From: Planctobacterium sp047947135
Lineage (GTDB): Bacteria; Pseudomonadota; Gammaproteobacteria; Enterobacterales; Alteromonadaceae
DNA: 64,000 nt
Reading direction: 5' to 3'
Assembly: GCA_047947135.1 (NCBI GenBank)
Contig: CP170457.1
Span: 2,170,001 to 2,234,000, forward strand
Positions 35,161 to 44,540 of this stretch are shown one piece after another. The notes beneath the pieces are model-generated. The model did no database searches. It was not told the DNA's origin and saw only the letters and a list, made by a program, of their open reading frames with translations. Both the position numbers and the translations under genes were made by a program. Each line of letters opens with the position of its first letter. Positions within the stretch are counted from its first letter, which is position 1.

Positions 35161-36942
35161 ATGAGTAAACCGCTTGCCATAACGGAACTGGTATTGCGTG
35201 ATGCCCATCAGTCATTGCTTGCTACCCGAATGCGTATTGAAGACATGTTGCCTATCGCTGAAAAGCTAGACAAAGTAGGTTACTGGTCAATGGAGTCCTG
35301 GGGGGGCGCGACGTTTGATTCCTGTATTCGATATTTGGGAGAAGATCCCTGGGAGCGTATTCGACAGTTAAAAGCTGCAATGCCCAACACCAGACAACAA
35401 ATGCTGTTGCGAGGACAAAACCTGTTAGGTTATCGCCACTATGCTGATGATGTGGTGGAAAAATTTGTAGCACGGGCCCATGAAAATGGTGTAGATGTAT
35501 TCCGTATTTTTGACGCCATGAACGACATGCGTAATCTGCAAACTGCGGTGAAGGCAGCGATAAAGGTCGGCGCCCATGCTCAGGGCACGATGTCTTACAC
35601 TGTCAGTCCAGTGCATACCCTGGACTTGTGGCTGGATATGGCGAAGCAACTGGAAGATTTAGGCGTTCACTCGATATGCATCAAAGATATGGCGGGACTG
35701 TTAAAACCTTATGAATGTGAGGAATTAGTCACGCGACTTAAAGAAACCATTAATGTGCCAATTGCCATGCAATGCCATGCGACAACTGGTTTAAGTACAG
35801 CCACCTATCAAAAAGCCATAGATGCCGGCATCGACATGCTGGACTGTGCGATTTCTTCAATGAGTATGACCTACGGCCATAGCCCAACGGAGACGATGGT
35901 TTCTATTGTCGAGGGAACGGAACGGGATACTGGATTAGATTTAACATTGTTAGAAGACATTGCCGCGTACTTCCGGGAAGTAAGAAAGAAATACGCCAAA
36001 TTCGAAGGTAGTTTAAAAGGCGTCGATGGTCGTATTCTGATTGCTCAGGTGCCAGGTGGCATGCTGACAAACATGGAAAGCCAGTTGAAAGAGCAGGGGG
36101 CTGCCGACCGATTGGACGAAGTTCTGAAAGAAATTCCGAAAGTGAGAGAAGATTTAGGCTTTATCCCGCTGGTAACACCCACATCACAAATTGTAGGTAC
36201 ACAATCCGTACTGAACGTCTTGACTGGCGAGCGTTATAAAAGCATCACCAAAGAGACTGCAGGGGTGTTAAAAGGGGAATATGGCGCAACTGCAGCGCCT
36301 GTTAACAAGGAATTACAAGCGCGAGTGCTGGATGGCGCCGAGCCGATCACTTGCCGTCCTGCTGATAAAATTGCCGCTGAGTTGGCCTCGTTGGAATCGG
36401 AACTGACTAATTTGGCTGCAGAGCAAAATATTCGTTTGGCCGATGAAAAGATTGATGATGTCTTAACCTATGCCCTGTTTCCGCAAATAGGTCTTAAGTT
36501 TTTACAAAACAGAGATAATCCAGACGCCTTTGAACCCGCGCCAGGTAACGAGCCAGAAGCACAACCTCAAGTTGCCCCTGCTGCCAGCGGTGACGGTCAA
36601 AGCGCCGCCTACTCTGTGCGCGTTGATGGCAAAGTCTATCGTGTGGAAGTGGCGCCAGACGGTACGTTAAGCAATATCGAAGCGTCCACCACAGCACCAC
36701 AGGCAGCAGCGGAACCTGCCAGTAGCGGTGGTGAGCCGTTGAATGCACCGTTGTCTGGCAACATTTTTAAGGTACTGGTCAACAGTGGCGATCAGGTTGC
36801 AGCTGGTGACGTGGTTATTATTATGGAAGCCATGAAAATGGAAACAGAAGTTCGGGCAACTGGGGCAGGTACAGTCACTCAGGTAATAGCAAAAGAAGGT
36901 GATGCTGTTCAGGCCGGGCAACCCTTAATAGTGTTCGGATAA
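35161..36942 (+). CDS. oadA: oxaloacetate decarboxylase alpha subunit, biotinylated
   Basis: 593 residues. The N-terminal carboxyltransferase TIM barrel opens with ITELVLRDAHQSLLATR and has the metal and Lys motif MQCHATTG region and CIKDMAGLL. An Ala/Pro-rich linker (about 460-520) leads to a biotinyl domain with EAMKMET, where K559 carries biotin. It transfers carboxyl from oxaloacetate to biotin before OadB releases CO2. CAGGAGC precedes the ATG; oadB begins 5 bases after the stop. Confidence 0.97.
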   Translation: MSKPLAITELVLRDAHQSLLATRMRIEDMLPIAEKLDKVGYWSMESWGGATFDSCIRYLGEDPWERIRQLKAAMPNTRQQMLLRGQNLLGYRHYADDVVEKFVARAHENGVDVFRIFDAMNDMRNLQTAVKAAIKVGAHAQGTMSYTVSPVHTLDLWLDMAKQLEDLGVHSICIKDMAGLLKPYECEELVTRLKETINVPIAMQCHATTGLSTATYQKAIDAGIDMLDCAISSMSMTYGHSPTETMVSIVEGTERDTGLDLTLLEDIAAYFREVRKKYAKFEGSLKGVDGRILIAQVPGGMLTNMESQLKEQGAADRLDEVLKEIPKVREDLGFIPLVTPTSQIVGTQSVLNVLTGERYKSITKETAGVLKGEYGATAAPVNKELQARVLDGAEPITCRPADKIAAELASLESELTNLAAEQNIRLADEKIDDVLTYALFPQIGLKFLQNRDNPDAFEPAPGNEPEAQPQVAPAASGDGQSAAYSVRVDGKVYRVEVAPDGTLSNIEASTTAPQAAAEPASSGGEPLNAPLSGNIFKVLVNSGDQVAAGDVVIIMEAMKMETEVRATGAGTVTQVIAKEGDAVQAGQPLIVFG

Positions 36943-36947
36943 GGAAT

Positions 36948-38078
36948 ATGGATAAACTGCGAATCTTGTGGGAAACCACTGCGCTGGCCAATTTTGAAAT
37001 GGGTCAGTTGATCATGATGCTGGTCGGATTGGGGCTGCTTTTTCTGGCCATCGTTAAAAAATTCGAACCACTACTGCTGTTACCCATCGGTTTTGGCGCA
37101 ATTCTCACCAATATCCCATTGGCCGGTTTTTCTGAGGCGGGTGGTATGTTGTATTACGTCTATAAAGTGGGGATTGAAACGGGCGTCTTCCCACTGCTCA
37201 TTTTTATGGGCGTGGGGGCGCTAACCGACTTTGGCGCGTTGATTGCCAACCCTAAAATGTTGTTGCTCGGAGCAGCTGCACAATTCGGTATTTTTGCGAC
37301 ATTATTTGGTGCCATTGCACTGAATTATGTTCCCGGCTTTGAGTTTACCCTAAAAGACGCGTCAGCGATCGCAATTATTGGTGGTGCTGATGGTCCGACC
37401 GCGATATTTTTGGCTTCCCGTTTAGCACCCGATTTACTGGGGGCGATTGCGGTCGCGGCCTATTCTTACATGGCATTAGTGCCAATCATTCAGCCACCGA
37501 TAATGAAAGCTCTGACCAGTCAAGCGGAACGGCAAATAGAAATGCAGCAACTGCGTGAAGTGTCGAAACGGGAAAAAATCATTTTTCCACTGGCTGTACT
37601 GTGTTTGACTATTTTATTTTTGCCGACCGCAACACCTCTGGTAGGGATGTTTTGCTTAGGTAATCTGATGCGTGAATGTGGTGTGGTAGATCGGCTCAGC
37701 AAAACCGCCCAAAACGAACTGATTAATATCGTAACTATTTTCCTGGGCTTAGCTGTCGGCTCAAAGTTGTCTGCCGATAAGTTCCTCACCGTCGAAACTC
37801 TGGGGATTCTGGCCTTAGGGGCCGTTGCTTTTGGTATTGGTACGGCAACCGGGGTACTAATGGCAAAACTGATGAGCAAACTTTCAGGCGGTAAAATCAA
37901 CCCCTTGATTGGTGCGGCCGGGGTGTCTGCTGTGCCTATGGCAGCCAGAGTTGTGAATAAGGTAGGGCTCGAGGCCAATCCACACAACTTCCTGCTCATG
38001 CACGCTATGGGACCAAATGTTGCGGGGGTACTTGGCTCCGCCGTAGCCGCAGGTATTTTATTGGCTCTGGTGGGCTAA
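36948..38078 (+). CDS. oadB: oxaloacetate decarboxylase beta subunit (Na+ pump)
   Basis: 376 residues with about nine membrane helices. The conserved Asp lies in GGADGPTAIFLASRL, the region that couples carboxybiotin decarboxylation to Na+ export in this family, followed by AAYSYMALVPIIQPP. With OadA and OadG it forms a primary sodium pump, consistent with a marine, Na+-using cell. AAGGA precedes the start. A bidirectional terminator ends the operon. Confidence 0.97.
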   Translation: MDKLRILWETTALANFEMGQLIMMLVGLGLLFLAIVKKFEPLLLLPIGFGAILTNIPLAGFSEAGGMLYYVYKVGIETGVFPLLIFMGVGALTDFGALIANPKMLLLGAAAQFGIFATLFGAIALNYVPGFEFTLKDASAIAIIGGADGPTAIFLASRLAPDLLGAIAVAAYSYMALVPIIQPPIMKALTSQAERQIEMQQLREVSKREKIIFPLAVLCLTILFLPTATPLVGMFCLGNLMRECGVVDRLSKTAQNELINIVTIFLGLAVGSKLSADKFLTVETLGILALGAVAFGIGTATGVLMAKLMSKLSGGKINPLIGAAGVSAVPMAARVVNKVGLEANPHNFLLMHAMGPNVAGVLGSAVAAGILLALVG

Positions 38079-38097
38079 GTCTTAAACAGGAAAGAAA

Positions 38098-38130
38098 CCG
38101 CCAGATATTACTCTGGCGGGTTTTCTTTTC
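38098..38130. terminator. bidirectional terminator between oadB and RHH gene
   Basis: Stem CCGCCAGA / TCTGGCGG with a 6-base loop. It is followed by GTTTTCTTTT on the plus strand and by GTTTCTTT on the minus strand. It overlaps the last codons of the convergent RHH gene. Confidence 0.78.
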
Positions 38131-38311
38131 CTTCCTCTTCAACCATGGTAATGGTTTTTTGCACCAGTTTGACCCGACCGCTTTTGACCAAGGCATCTCT
38201 CAATACATACTCAATCTGGGCGTTCAGACTGCGCAGCTCATCATCTGACCAGCGCTGCATCGCCGCCAGTACATCCTCATTAATGCGCAGTGGGTAAGCT
38301 TTTTTAGCCAT
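38108..38311 (-). CDS. ribbon-helix-helix (Arc-like) DNA-binding protein
   Basis: 67 residues. AYPLRINEDVLAAMQRWSDDELRSLNAQIEYVLRDAL fits the Arc fold: a beta strand with PLRI, then two helices with the LNAQIEYVL pattern. A charged tail follows. It lies 2 bases behind the SPFH gene and is surely cotranscribed. The TGATATCA repeats in the promoter of this pair are a natural candidate operator (inference). This pair, SPFH with Arc-like protein, recurs in gammaproteobacteria. Confidence 0.85.
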   Translation of the reverse strand: MAKKAYPLRINEDVLAAMQRWSDDELRSLNAQIEYVLRDALVKSGRVKLVQKTITMVEEEGKENPPE

Positions 38312-38313
38312 GA

Positions 38314-39189
38314 TCAGTAGAGCGTGCCGGCATTAACTATGGGATGGGCGTTTTTATCGCCACACAACACCACCAGTAAGTTGCTCACCATGGCGGCTTT
38401 TCTCTCTTCATCCAGCTCTACCACACCCTGATGTTCAAGTTTTTGTAACGCCATTTCGACCATACCAACGGCACCTTCAACAATCTTGCTTCTGGCGGCA
38501 ATGATGGCGCTGGCCTGCTGTCGCTGTAACATTGCGCTGGCGATTTCCTGGGCATAGGCTAAATGGCTGATTCTTGCTTCAAGAACTGTGACACCAGCTT
38601 TATTGAGACGATCCTGCACTTCTTTTTTCAATTCTTCTGCGATGGCAACAGGATGACTACGCAACGCGACGCCTTCTTCTTCCTGAGGATCATAAGGATG
38701 GCTACTGGCCAGGTTTCGCAATGCAGATTCGCTTTGAATACTGACAAAGCTTTCGTAGTCGTCTACTTCAAACACCGCTTCTGCTGTATCTGTTACTGCC
38801 CATACAACAACAGTCGCGATCTCAATCGGATTGCCCTGATTGTCGTTGACTTTAATTTTGGCACTCTCAAAGTTGCGGATACGCAATGAAATGGTGCGTC
38901 GCAAGAACAGTGGGATTGTCCAGCGTAATCCAGTGCGGCGCTCTGTACCCACATAGCTGCCAAATAGTGTCAGAACCTTTCCCTGATTAGGTTGGACCAT
39001 AAAAAAACCCGGTAAACAGGCCAGGGCTAGAATGAAAACAATGATTCTGAACAGTTCAAAACCATTTATTGGGATATTGATGCCGATGATGGACATCGGG
39101 ATCAAAACCAGCAGTATCGCAAATGCGACATATCCATTGATAGTGAATGCGGGCTTTTCGTTGATCATTGTATTGTAATTTGACTCCAT
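38314..39189 (-). CDS. SPFH/Band 7 domain membrane protein
   Basis: 291 residues. Two N-terminal hydrophobic segments (VAFAILLVLIPMSIIGI, LFRIIVFILALACLPGFFMV) anchor it, followed by the SPFH domain (PNQGKVLTLFGSYVGTERRTGLRWTIP, NPIEIATVVVWAVTDTAEAVFEVDDYESFV) and a helical region (AQEIASAMLQRQQASAIIAARSKIVEGAV), as in stomatin and HflK-like proteins. It probably oligomerises in the membrane. TTGGAG precedes the ATG at 39189. No NfeD partner is present. Confidence 0.92.
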   Translation of the reverse strand: MESNYNTMINEKPAFTINGYVAFAILLVLIPMSIIGINIPINGFELFRIIVFILALACLPGFFMVQPNQGKVLTLFGSYVGTERRTGLRWTIPLFLRRTISLRIRNFESAKIKVNDNQGNPIEIATVVVWAVTDTAEAVFEVDDYESFVSIQSESALRNLASSHPYDPQEEEGVALRSHPVAIAEELKKEVQDRLNKAGVTVLEARISHLAYAQEIASAMLQRQQASAIIAARSKIVEGAVGMVEMALQKLEHQGVVELDEERKAAMVSNLLVVLCGDKNAHPIVNAGTLY

Positions 39190-39203
39190 GATACATCTCC
39201 AAG

Positions 39204-39222
39204 TGATATCATTTAGATATCA
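39204..39222. promoter_or_regulatory. tandem TGATATCA-type operator upstream of SPFH-RHH operon
   Basis: TGATATCATTTAGATATCA contains a perfect 8-bp palindrome TGATATCA and a near copy AGATATCA, 3 bases apart, 15 bases upstream of the SPFH start. Paired short palindromes suit binding of two RHH dimers. Confidence 0.5.
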
Positions 39223-39355
39223 TAATGTATGCATTTTTACGATATTGCAAGAAAAATATATGCAACCGCCATGTATTTTCTGGCGGCAATAACCCGCAAG
39301 ACCCGCTAAATCAGCCATTTAGCAGGGGGATATTTAAGCAGAGTTCCCTTATGTT

Positions 39356-39580
39356 TTAGTGGGTCAGGAAAATAAGAATGCCGTAAAAAATAGCGATGGC
39401 CGAGGAGAAGATCAGGATATAAGCAAACCCTTTTTTACCCTGTTCAAGAGTAAAACCATTGGAGCGAAGGTAAACAACCCAGATGACGCAAAGTATGAGA
39501 GGTAGTAAAAATAAAGCTCTTAACAAAGTCGTTTTTTTCCTGTGGTTTTCATGGGCGCGAAAGCCATGTTCATGAATCAC
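39356..39580 (-). CDS. small two-helix membrane protein, unknown
   Basis: 74 residues. A basic N-terminus with several His (MIHEHGFRAHENHRKK) is followed by two membrane helices (LLRALFLLPLILCVIWVVYL and FAYILIFSSAIAIFYGILIFL). I do not recognise the family. It is transcribed toward the SPFH gene, with two small hairpins in the gap (39259-39285, 39302-39328), and diverges from dapE. Confidence 0.6.
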   Translation of the reverse strand: MIHEHGFRAHENHRKKTTLLRALFLLPLILCVIWVVYLRSNGFTLEQGKKGFAYILIFSSAIAIFYGILIFLTH

Positions 39581-39669
39581 TTTATCATATTAGATTAGTA
39601 TTTTTGCAATCTCTTTGTAATAGCAATTGCGTTTAATATCAATGATAAAGTAGATGGGAACACGAATGA

Positions 39670-40845
39670 ATGTCAACCTCTGAATTACATCAGGTAACGG
39701 CTCATTACCCCAATTCCGTTATCTATAGCCTGGAATTAATGTCTCGCGCATCAATTACCCCAAATGATGCAGGGTGTCAGAATTGGTTAATGGACAGACT
39801 CCGAGCGCTGGGTTTTACTTGCCATCAGTTTGAGGTCAATGGGGTAAAGAATCTGATAGCCGAATTGGGCAGTGGCGAAGATGTCATTGCATTTGCCGGG
39901 CATACTGATGTGGTGCCGGCTGGTCCGCTGGAGAGGTGGCGTTTGCATCCCTTTCAGCCTGCGGTAGTGGATGGGGAGTTATGCGGGCGCGGCGCAGCAG
40001 ATATGAAGACCGGAATAGCAGCGATGCTGGCAGCCAGTGAAAGAGTGCTGGCTGAGCACGCACTCCATCCCGATAAGAAGTATCTGTGGTTAATCACCAG
40101 TGATGAAGAGGGTGAAGCCGAGTTTGGCAGTAAGGAAATAAAGACGTATCTGGATAACCGGGGGATTCATATTAGCCAGTGTCTGGTGGGGGAGCCCACA
40201 GCAAAGTCAACCACTGGCGATACTATTAAGGTCGGACGGCGCGGTGCGATTTCCGGACGAATCGATGTCTTTGGCAAGCAGGGGCATGTTGCCTATCCAC
40301 AGTACGCGGATAACGCGATTCACAAAATGTCGAAGGTAACCGAGGCTTTGAACGCTATCGATTGGGACAAGGGGAGTGAAGACTTTCCGGGAACCAGTCT
40401 GCAGATCACTCATATTCATTCCGGGGAATTTACAGACAATATCGTCCCTGCCAACTGTTCTATCTGCTTCAATATACGTTACAGCCATAAGTATTCGATG
40501 CCGGAACTGGAAAAACGGGTGCAGCGACAGATAGCCTCTGTGACAGACCAGTTCACACTGCAATGGGAACGGCCCTGCACACCATATTTTACAGATAACA
40601 ACAGTCAAAACAGTTTGATTTCTGCTGTGGAACGCGCCATTTATGCCAATACAGGACGGTTTCCGGTGTTATCCACAGCTGGTGGTACCTCTGACGGACG
40701 ATTTTTCGCAGGAGAACAAACTCAAGTAGTGGAAATTGGCGTACCGAATACAACCATACATCAGGTTAATGAACGGATTTTCCTATCAGATCTGATAATG
40801 CTGGAAGATATCTACACCGATTTGTTAGCACAATTAATTTGCTGA
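39670..40845 (+). CDS. dapE: succinyl-diaminopimelate desuccinylase
   Basis: DapE removes succinate from N-succinyl-L,L-diaminopimelate in lysine and cell-wall precursor synthesis, using two zinc ions. The 391-residue product has FAGHTDVVPAGPLERW (metal His and Asp), LCGRGAADMKTGIAAM (bridging Asp), TSDEEGEAEFGS (catalytic Glu pair) and GEPTA. A C-terminal His comes in TTIHQVNERI. The lid domain lies between. It stands alone here. Confidence 0.96.
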   Translation: MSTSELHQVTAHYPNSVIYSLELMSRASITPNDAGCQNWLMDRLRALGFTCHQFEVNGVKNLIAELGSGEDVIAFAGHTDVVPAGPLERWRLHPFQPAVVDGELCGRGAADMKTGIAAMLAASERVLAEHALHPDKKYLWLITSDEEGEAEFGSKEIKTYLDNRGIHISQCLVGEPTAKSTTGDTIKVGRRGAISGRIDVFGKQGHVAYPQYADNAIHKMSKVTEALNAIDWDKGSEDFPGTSLQITHIHSGEFTDNIVPANCSICFNIRYSHKYSMPELEKRVQRQIASVTDQFTLQWERPCTPYFTDNNSQNSLISAVERAIYANTGRFPVLSTAGGTSDGRFFAGEQTQVVEIGVPNTTIHQVNERIFLSDLIMLEDIYTDLLAQLIC

Positions 40846-41520
40846 GGCGCAGTAGACCAACGGATAAATCGTTTTGGAGTGAAGCTGATCCCGTAGTTAA
40901 GACCGGAGAAAACATAATGATTTACCCAACTGCACTTTGTTTTAGAATATGCTCTTGATATGTAATGAAAGGAAATTCAAGTGCTCTTGGGTTTGGAATA
41001 TCTTGATTTAGCCATATTGCTCTTTTCCAGTTTTCTTGGTTCCCTGATGACAGCCGCTTTGGGTGTAGGCGGTGGTGCATTTTTAATCACCGTCATGGCT
41101 GAAATATTACCTCCACTGGCGTTGATCCCGGTGCATGGGCTGGTGCAACTCGGCTCCAATGGCAGTCGGGCTGTATTAACTCGAAAACACACTCAATGGC
41201 AAAAAGTCGTCTGGTTTCTTGGTGGGGCAATAGTAGCTAGCGTTGTATCCGTCATGTTTTTACAACACTTTGATACTGATTGGATCCCACTTGTCATCGC
41301 TTTTTTTATTCTCTGGCTGTGCTGGGGGCCAATACCCGAAATTGGCCTGGGGACGACTCGTAGCGGGTTATTTTCTGGCGGAGCAGTGACTACCTTAGCC
41401 AGTATGTTGGTGGGCGCCTCAGGTCCTTTAGTTTCTGCCTGGTTAGGTGCCAAAAACGCTGAGCGCTGGACTTATACAGCGAACTTTGCCACCTGTATGA
41501 CGCTGCAACATGGTCTAAAA

Positions 41521-41524
41521 CTAG
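41521..41524 (+). repeat. target site duplication, left CTAG
   Basis: CTAG directly before the IS left end, matching CTAG at 42400-42403. The YTAR-like target fits the IS5 family. Confidence 0.88.
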
Positions 41525-42399
41525 AGCGTGTTGATCTTTGCTGTACATGTTCTAATCAACCCACATTGGTAACCACATGAGTGAGAAAGCTAGTGCGACT
41601 ACACTGTGGTAGTTTCTGGCTAACTTGTCATATCGAGTGGCTATAGCTCGATATTTCTTTATTTTCAAAAAGGCATTCTCAACCAAGTGACGATATCGGT
41701 ACATAGCCCAATCAATATCATCGTTGCCTGTTTTGCTGTTTCCTTTTCTTGGTATTACTTGCTTAGCATTACGACTGCTCACAAGCTCACGTAGAGCTTG
41801 ACTGTCATAGCCTTTGTCAGCAACCACCACTTCAGCTTCTGGTGATGATTCAACCAAAGATTGACCGTGTCTGACATCATGAGCCTGTCCTCCTGACAGC
41901 TCGAAATATACAGGTAAACCTCCACTATCAACCGCTAAATGTATCTTGGTTGATTTACCTCCGCGACTTTTCCCGATAGCTTGCTCTGCCTGGTCACCGA
42001 TGTTAGCTCCATCCTGATGAGCTTTAACAATACTGCCATCAATGAATAGCCACTGAGGGTCATTGAGACGTGATAAAAACTGGAAAATATCAGTCATGAC
42101 GCCTTTCTTTGACCATAAATTGAAGCGCCTGAAGACAGCACTCCAATCTCCAAACTCCCTTGGTAAGTCTCGCCACGGGATACCCGTCCGCATTCGGTAC
42201 AAAATACCTTCAAGTGTCATTCGGTGTTCAGGTTTATTATAAATTCGGCCTGTTAAATACATAATTCTGGATAGCAGTTTCCAGCTATCATCTGTTAGCA
42301 TGAGTCTCGGCATTTGGGGACGTTAAATTGTTTTTTGGCGAAATCATTATAACCGACCCATTTGCTGATTACTTTTCATACCACAAAGATCAACACGCT
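41525..42399 (-). mobile_element. IS5-family insertion sequence, 875 bp, intact
   Basis: The ends are perfect 16-bp inverted repeats (AGCGTGTTGATCTTTG at 41525-41540 and its complement at 42384-42399), flanked by CTAG on both sides. One full-length transposase fills most of it. Perfect ends, target duplication and an unbroken transposase point to a recent insertion. Confidence 0.95.
41552..42313 (-). CDS. IS5-family transposase
   Basis: 253 residues in one frame. The N-terminal DUF4096-like DNA-binding region (MTLEGILYRMRTGIPWRDLPREFGDW) is followed by the DDE domain: Asp in FIDGSIVKAHQ, Asp in VVADKGYDSQALR and Glu in YRHLVENAFLKIKKYRAIATRYDKL. All three catalytic residues are present, so it should be active. 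It is oriented against the interrupted permease gene. Confidence 0.95.
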   Translation of the reverse strand: MPRLMLTDDSWKLLSRIMYLTGRIYNKPEHRMTLEGILYRMRTGIPWRDLPREFGDWSAVFRRFNLWSKKGVMTDIFQFLSRLNDPQWLFIDGSIVKAHQDGANIGDQAEQAIGKSRGGKSTKIHLAVDSGGLPVYFELSGGQAHDVRHGQSLVESSPEAEVVVADKGYDSQALRELVSSRNAKQVIPRKGNSKTGNDDIDWAMYRYRHLVENAFLKIKKYRAIATRYDKLARNYHSVVALAFSLMWLPMWVD

Positions 42400-42403
42400 C
42401 TAG
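42400..42403 (+). repeat. target site duplication, right CTAG
   Basis: CTAG directly after the IS right end; the permease frame resumes here. Confidence 0.88.
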
Positions 42404-42633
42404 TGGTTTTTGGACTTGCTGGATTTCTATTCTGGCAATGGCTATGGCTTATCGCATTGATGATTGCCTGTGGGTATCTGGGAACAAAACTGGGGCTCAA
42501 GTTATTAGGGAAGTTGCCAGAGAAGCAGTTTAGGCTGATGTTTCGTATTGTTTTGACACTGCTGGCCTTGCGACTTTTATGGATGAACCTGAAATGATGG
42601 CCTATTGCCAGAGCAGATAAAAGACGCAACCTT

Positions 42634-42675
42634 GCTTCAAAGACGGTAATTAAGGCTTCAAAAAGGGTAATTAAA
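42634..42675 (+). repeat. two-copy 21-bp tandem repeat
   Basis: GCTTCAAAGACGGTAATTAAG is followed at once by a copy with three changes, in the gap between the permease remnant and the OlsF-like gene. Role unknown. Confidence 0.7.
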
Positions 42676-42752
42676 GAAGCAGGTAAAACTTTCTTTCACC
42701 CTAATTGAATTGTTGTTATACCAAGGAGACGCTACTTTGCTGTTTTTTCTTT

Positions 42753-44540
42753 CTAGGTAATTGCTGTCTCTACCACGGTTTGTTTTTGTTGCTCACTGAC
42801 TACGATTGCTGGTGGCTTTGTCAACGTCGATACGGTATCTATACCAGGCATATAGCGTTGACGCTTTTTGTCTTTCAATTTGTGCAGATCTACAAGTATT
42901 AGGCCATCAATACAATCATTGAAGTCCGGATCAACACCGAACCCCAGGAACTGAACACCACCAGGTTCACACAATTCCGTATATTGTTTGTAAAGGGTTG
43001 GGATAGCTGCACCCATATTCGCCAGAAGGTGTTTCAGAGTAACAAAATCGGCTTTGTAATCTGTTCCGGAAAAGCTGTTTTGCAGGTCTTTTGGCAGGCT
43101 GTAGGGATAATTGGAGCGAGCAATATTGTCATTATTGCCAAAATACAATTGGTAAAATTCAACCAGTAGATCTTTCGCCGCTTTTGGGAAGTTATTGCTT
43201 AGGCTAACCGGACCGAATAGATAGCGATACTGTGGGTAGCGTGTAAGAAAAGCACCAATACCATACCATAGATAATCGAGACTGCGCTTGCCCCAGTATT
43301 TGGGCTGCACAAAGCTTCGACCCAATTCCAGACCTTTGTCAAAATAGGGTTGCATGGCTTCTTCATATTGAAACAGACTAGCCGAATATAACCCCTTAAG
43401 TCCCTTTTCCTGACAAATCTTTTCAGCATCACCCAAACGATATGCACCGACAATTTCCAGAGCATGCTTGTCCCACAGGATGATATGGAAATAATCGTTA
43501 TCGTAATGATCGATATCACGACGTCTGTTGCTACCTTCACCCACAGCTCGGAAGGCGACTTCACGCAAACGACCAATTTCTCTGATGATGGCGGAGCTGC
43601 CAGTAAATTGATACAGGTAGATTGCTTTGCCATCCACAGTTTGCCCCAGCAACTCACACTCTTTTTGCATGGCTTTGGTCAGTTCTCTGCGATCTTCCGG
43701 GGCGGCAATGGGGGGATGTGTTGTGAACAGTTCACTCTTATCTGAGCCAATGCGATACAAGTGTTGCTTAAGCAGCTTTGTGGTAATTTTATTGCTCAGT
43801 TTATTTTCGCCATAAGATTCATAAGGAATAAGCTGACCAACCCGCATTGGCAGGTGTCTATTACGTTGCTTAAACATTTCGTTTACCAGTAGGCCTGTTG
43901 CCAATGGCTTCCAAATCATTGATATTGAATAAAAAAGTCTGGAGCATTTGCCGTCGATGAATACCGGAACAATGGGGGCTTTCGCCGCTTTTGCCATGCG
44001 TAAAAAGCCACTGTTCCATTTGGTGTCCCGTACCCCTTGCGGGCGCATTCTGGATACTTCCCCCGCTGGGAACATGATGACAGCACCTTTATCGTTGAGA
44101 TGCGCCTGAATGCGAGCGATGTATTTCTTGCCTGTTCCACCGGACATGACGTTGACTGGCAGCAGCATTTCTCTCAGTGGTTTGACGGCCATCAGCATTT
44201 CGTTGGCGACCGCTTTCACATCGGGACGGATGTCACTGACCATTTTAAGCAATGCCAGGCCATCTACCGAGCCGATCGGATGATTGGCAATAATCACGAC
44301 GGGCCCTTCGGCAGGAATATTGTCTTTTTCGGAATCGCGCACAGAGTAGCTGAAATTCAGGTATTCAAAGGCTTGCTCAATAAATTCGATACCTTGTAAG
44401 TGAGGGTACTCAGTTTCAAAGGCTTGAAATTCTTTTTCGTGCATCAATCGTCGTAGAATAAAGCTCAAGCATTTAAACGGCACTGGGCGGGAAGCTAATT
44501 GTGGAAAGTGTCTGGACAGAACCTCATTTACCGAAAACAT
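42753..44540 (-). CDS. olsF: bifunctional acyltransferase, OlsF-like (aminolipid synthesis)
   Basis: 595 residues with two domains. The N-terminal PlsC-type acyltransferase (about 60-270) has the HxxxxD motif in ANHPIGSVDGLAL and FPAGEVSR. The C-terminal part (about 310-560) is a GNAT/OlsB-like N-acyltransferase (REIGRLREVAFRAVGEG, EIVGAYRLGDAE, ELGRSFVQPKYWGKRSLDYLWYGIG). The same order is known from OlsF proteins, which make ornithine or related phosphorus-free aminolipids. It lies behind an LpxH-like gene, so the pair may alter the envelope. The exact head group is not predictable. Confidence 0.82.
   Translation of the reverse strand: MFSVNEVLSRHFPQLASRPVPFKCLSFILRRLMHEKEFQAFETEYPHLQGIEFIEQAFEYLNFSYSVRDSEKDNIPAEGPVVIIANHPIGSVDGLALLKMVSDIRPDVKAVANEMLMAVKPLREMLLPVNVMSGGTGKKYIARIQAHLNDKGAVIMFPAGEVSRMRPQGVRDTKWNSGFLRMAKAAKAPIVPVFIDGKCSRLFYSISMIWKPLATGLLVNEMFKQRNRHLPMRVGQLIPYESYGENKLSNKITTKLLKQHLYRIGSDKSELFTTHPPIAAPEDRRELTKAMQKECELLGQTVDGKAIYLYQFTGSSAIIREIGRLREVAFRAVGEGSNRRRDIDHYDNDYFHIILWDKHALEIVGAYRLGDAEKICQEKGLKGLYSASLFQYEEAMQPYFDKGLELGRSFVQPKYWGKRSLDYLWYGIGAFLTRYPQYRYLFGPVSLSNNFPKAAKDLLVEFYQLYFGNNDNIARSNYPYSLPKDLQNSFSGTDYKADFVTLKHLLANMGAAIPTLYKQYTELCEPGGVQFLGFGVDPDFNDCIDGLILVDLHKLKDKKRQRYMPGIDTVSTLTKPPAIVVSEQQKQTVVETAIT

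Larger units (their letters stand above)
40981..42597 (+). pseudogene. TSUP/TauE-SafE family permease split by an IS element
   Basis: The first part (from GTG 40981, AAAGGAAA upstream) encodes ALGVGGGAFLITVMAEILPP, LIPVHGLVQLGSNGSRAV and SMLVGASGPLVSAWLG, standard for the sulfite/anion exporter family. At HGLKL the frame is broken by the IS. After the right CTAG it resumes with VVFGLAGFLFWQWLWLIALM and ends LLWMNLK. Removing the IS and one CTAG (879 bases) joins the halves in frame to a 245-residue protein of normal size. The gene is inactive unless the IS is lost. Confidence 0.93.

Noticed and set aside
38108..39189. RHH plus SPFH pair as a toxin-antitoxin system
   Set aside because: The partner is a membrane SPFH protein of 291 residues with no toxin features.
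39302..39328. Hairpin GCTAAAT / ATTTAGC as terminator of the small membrane-protein gene
   Set aside because: No T tract in the direction of transcription.
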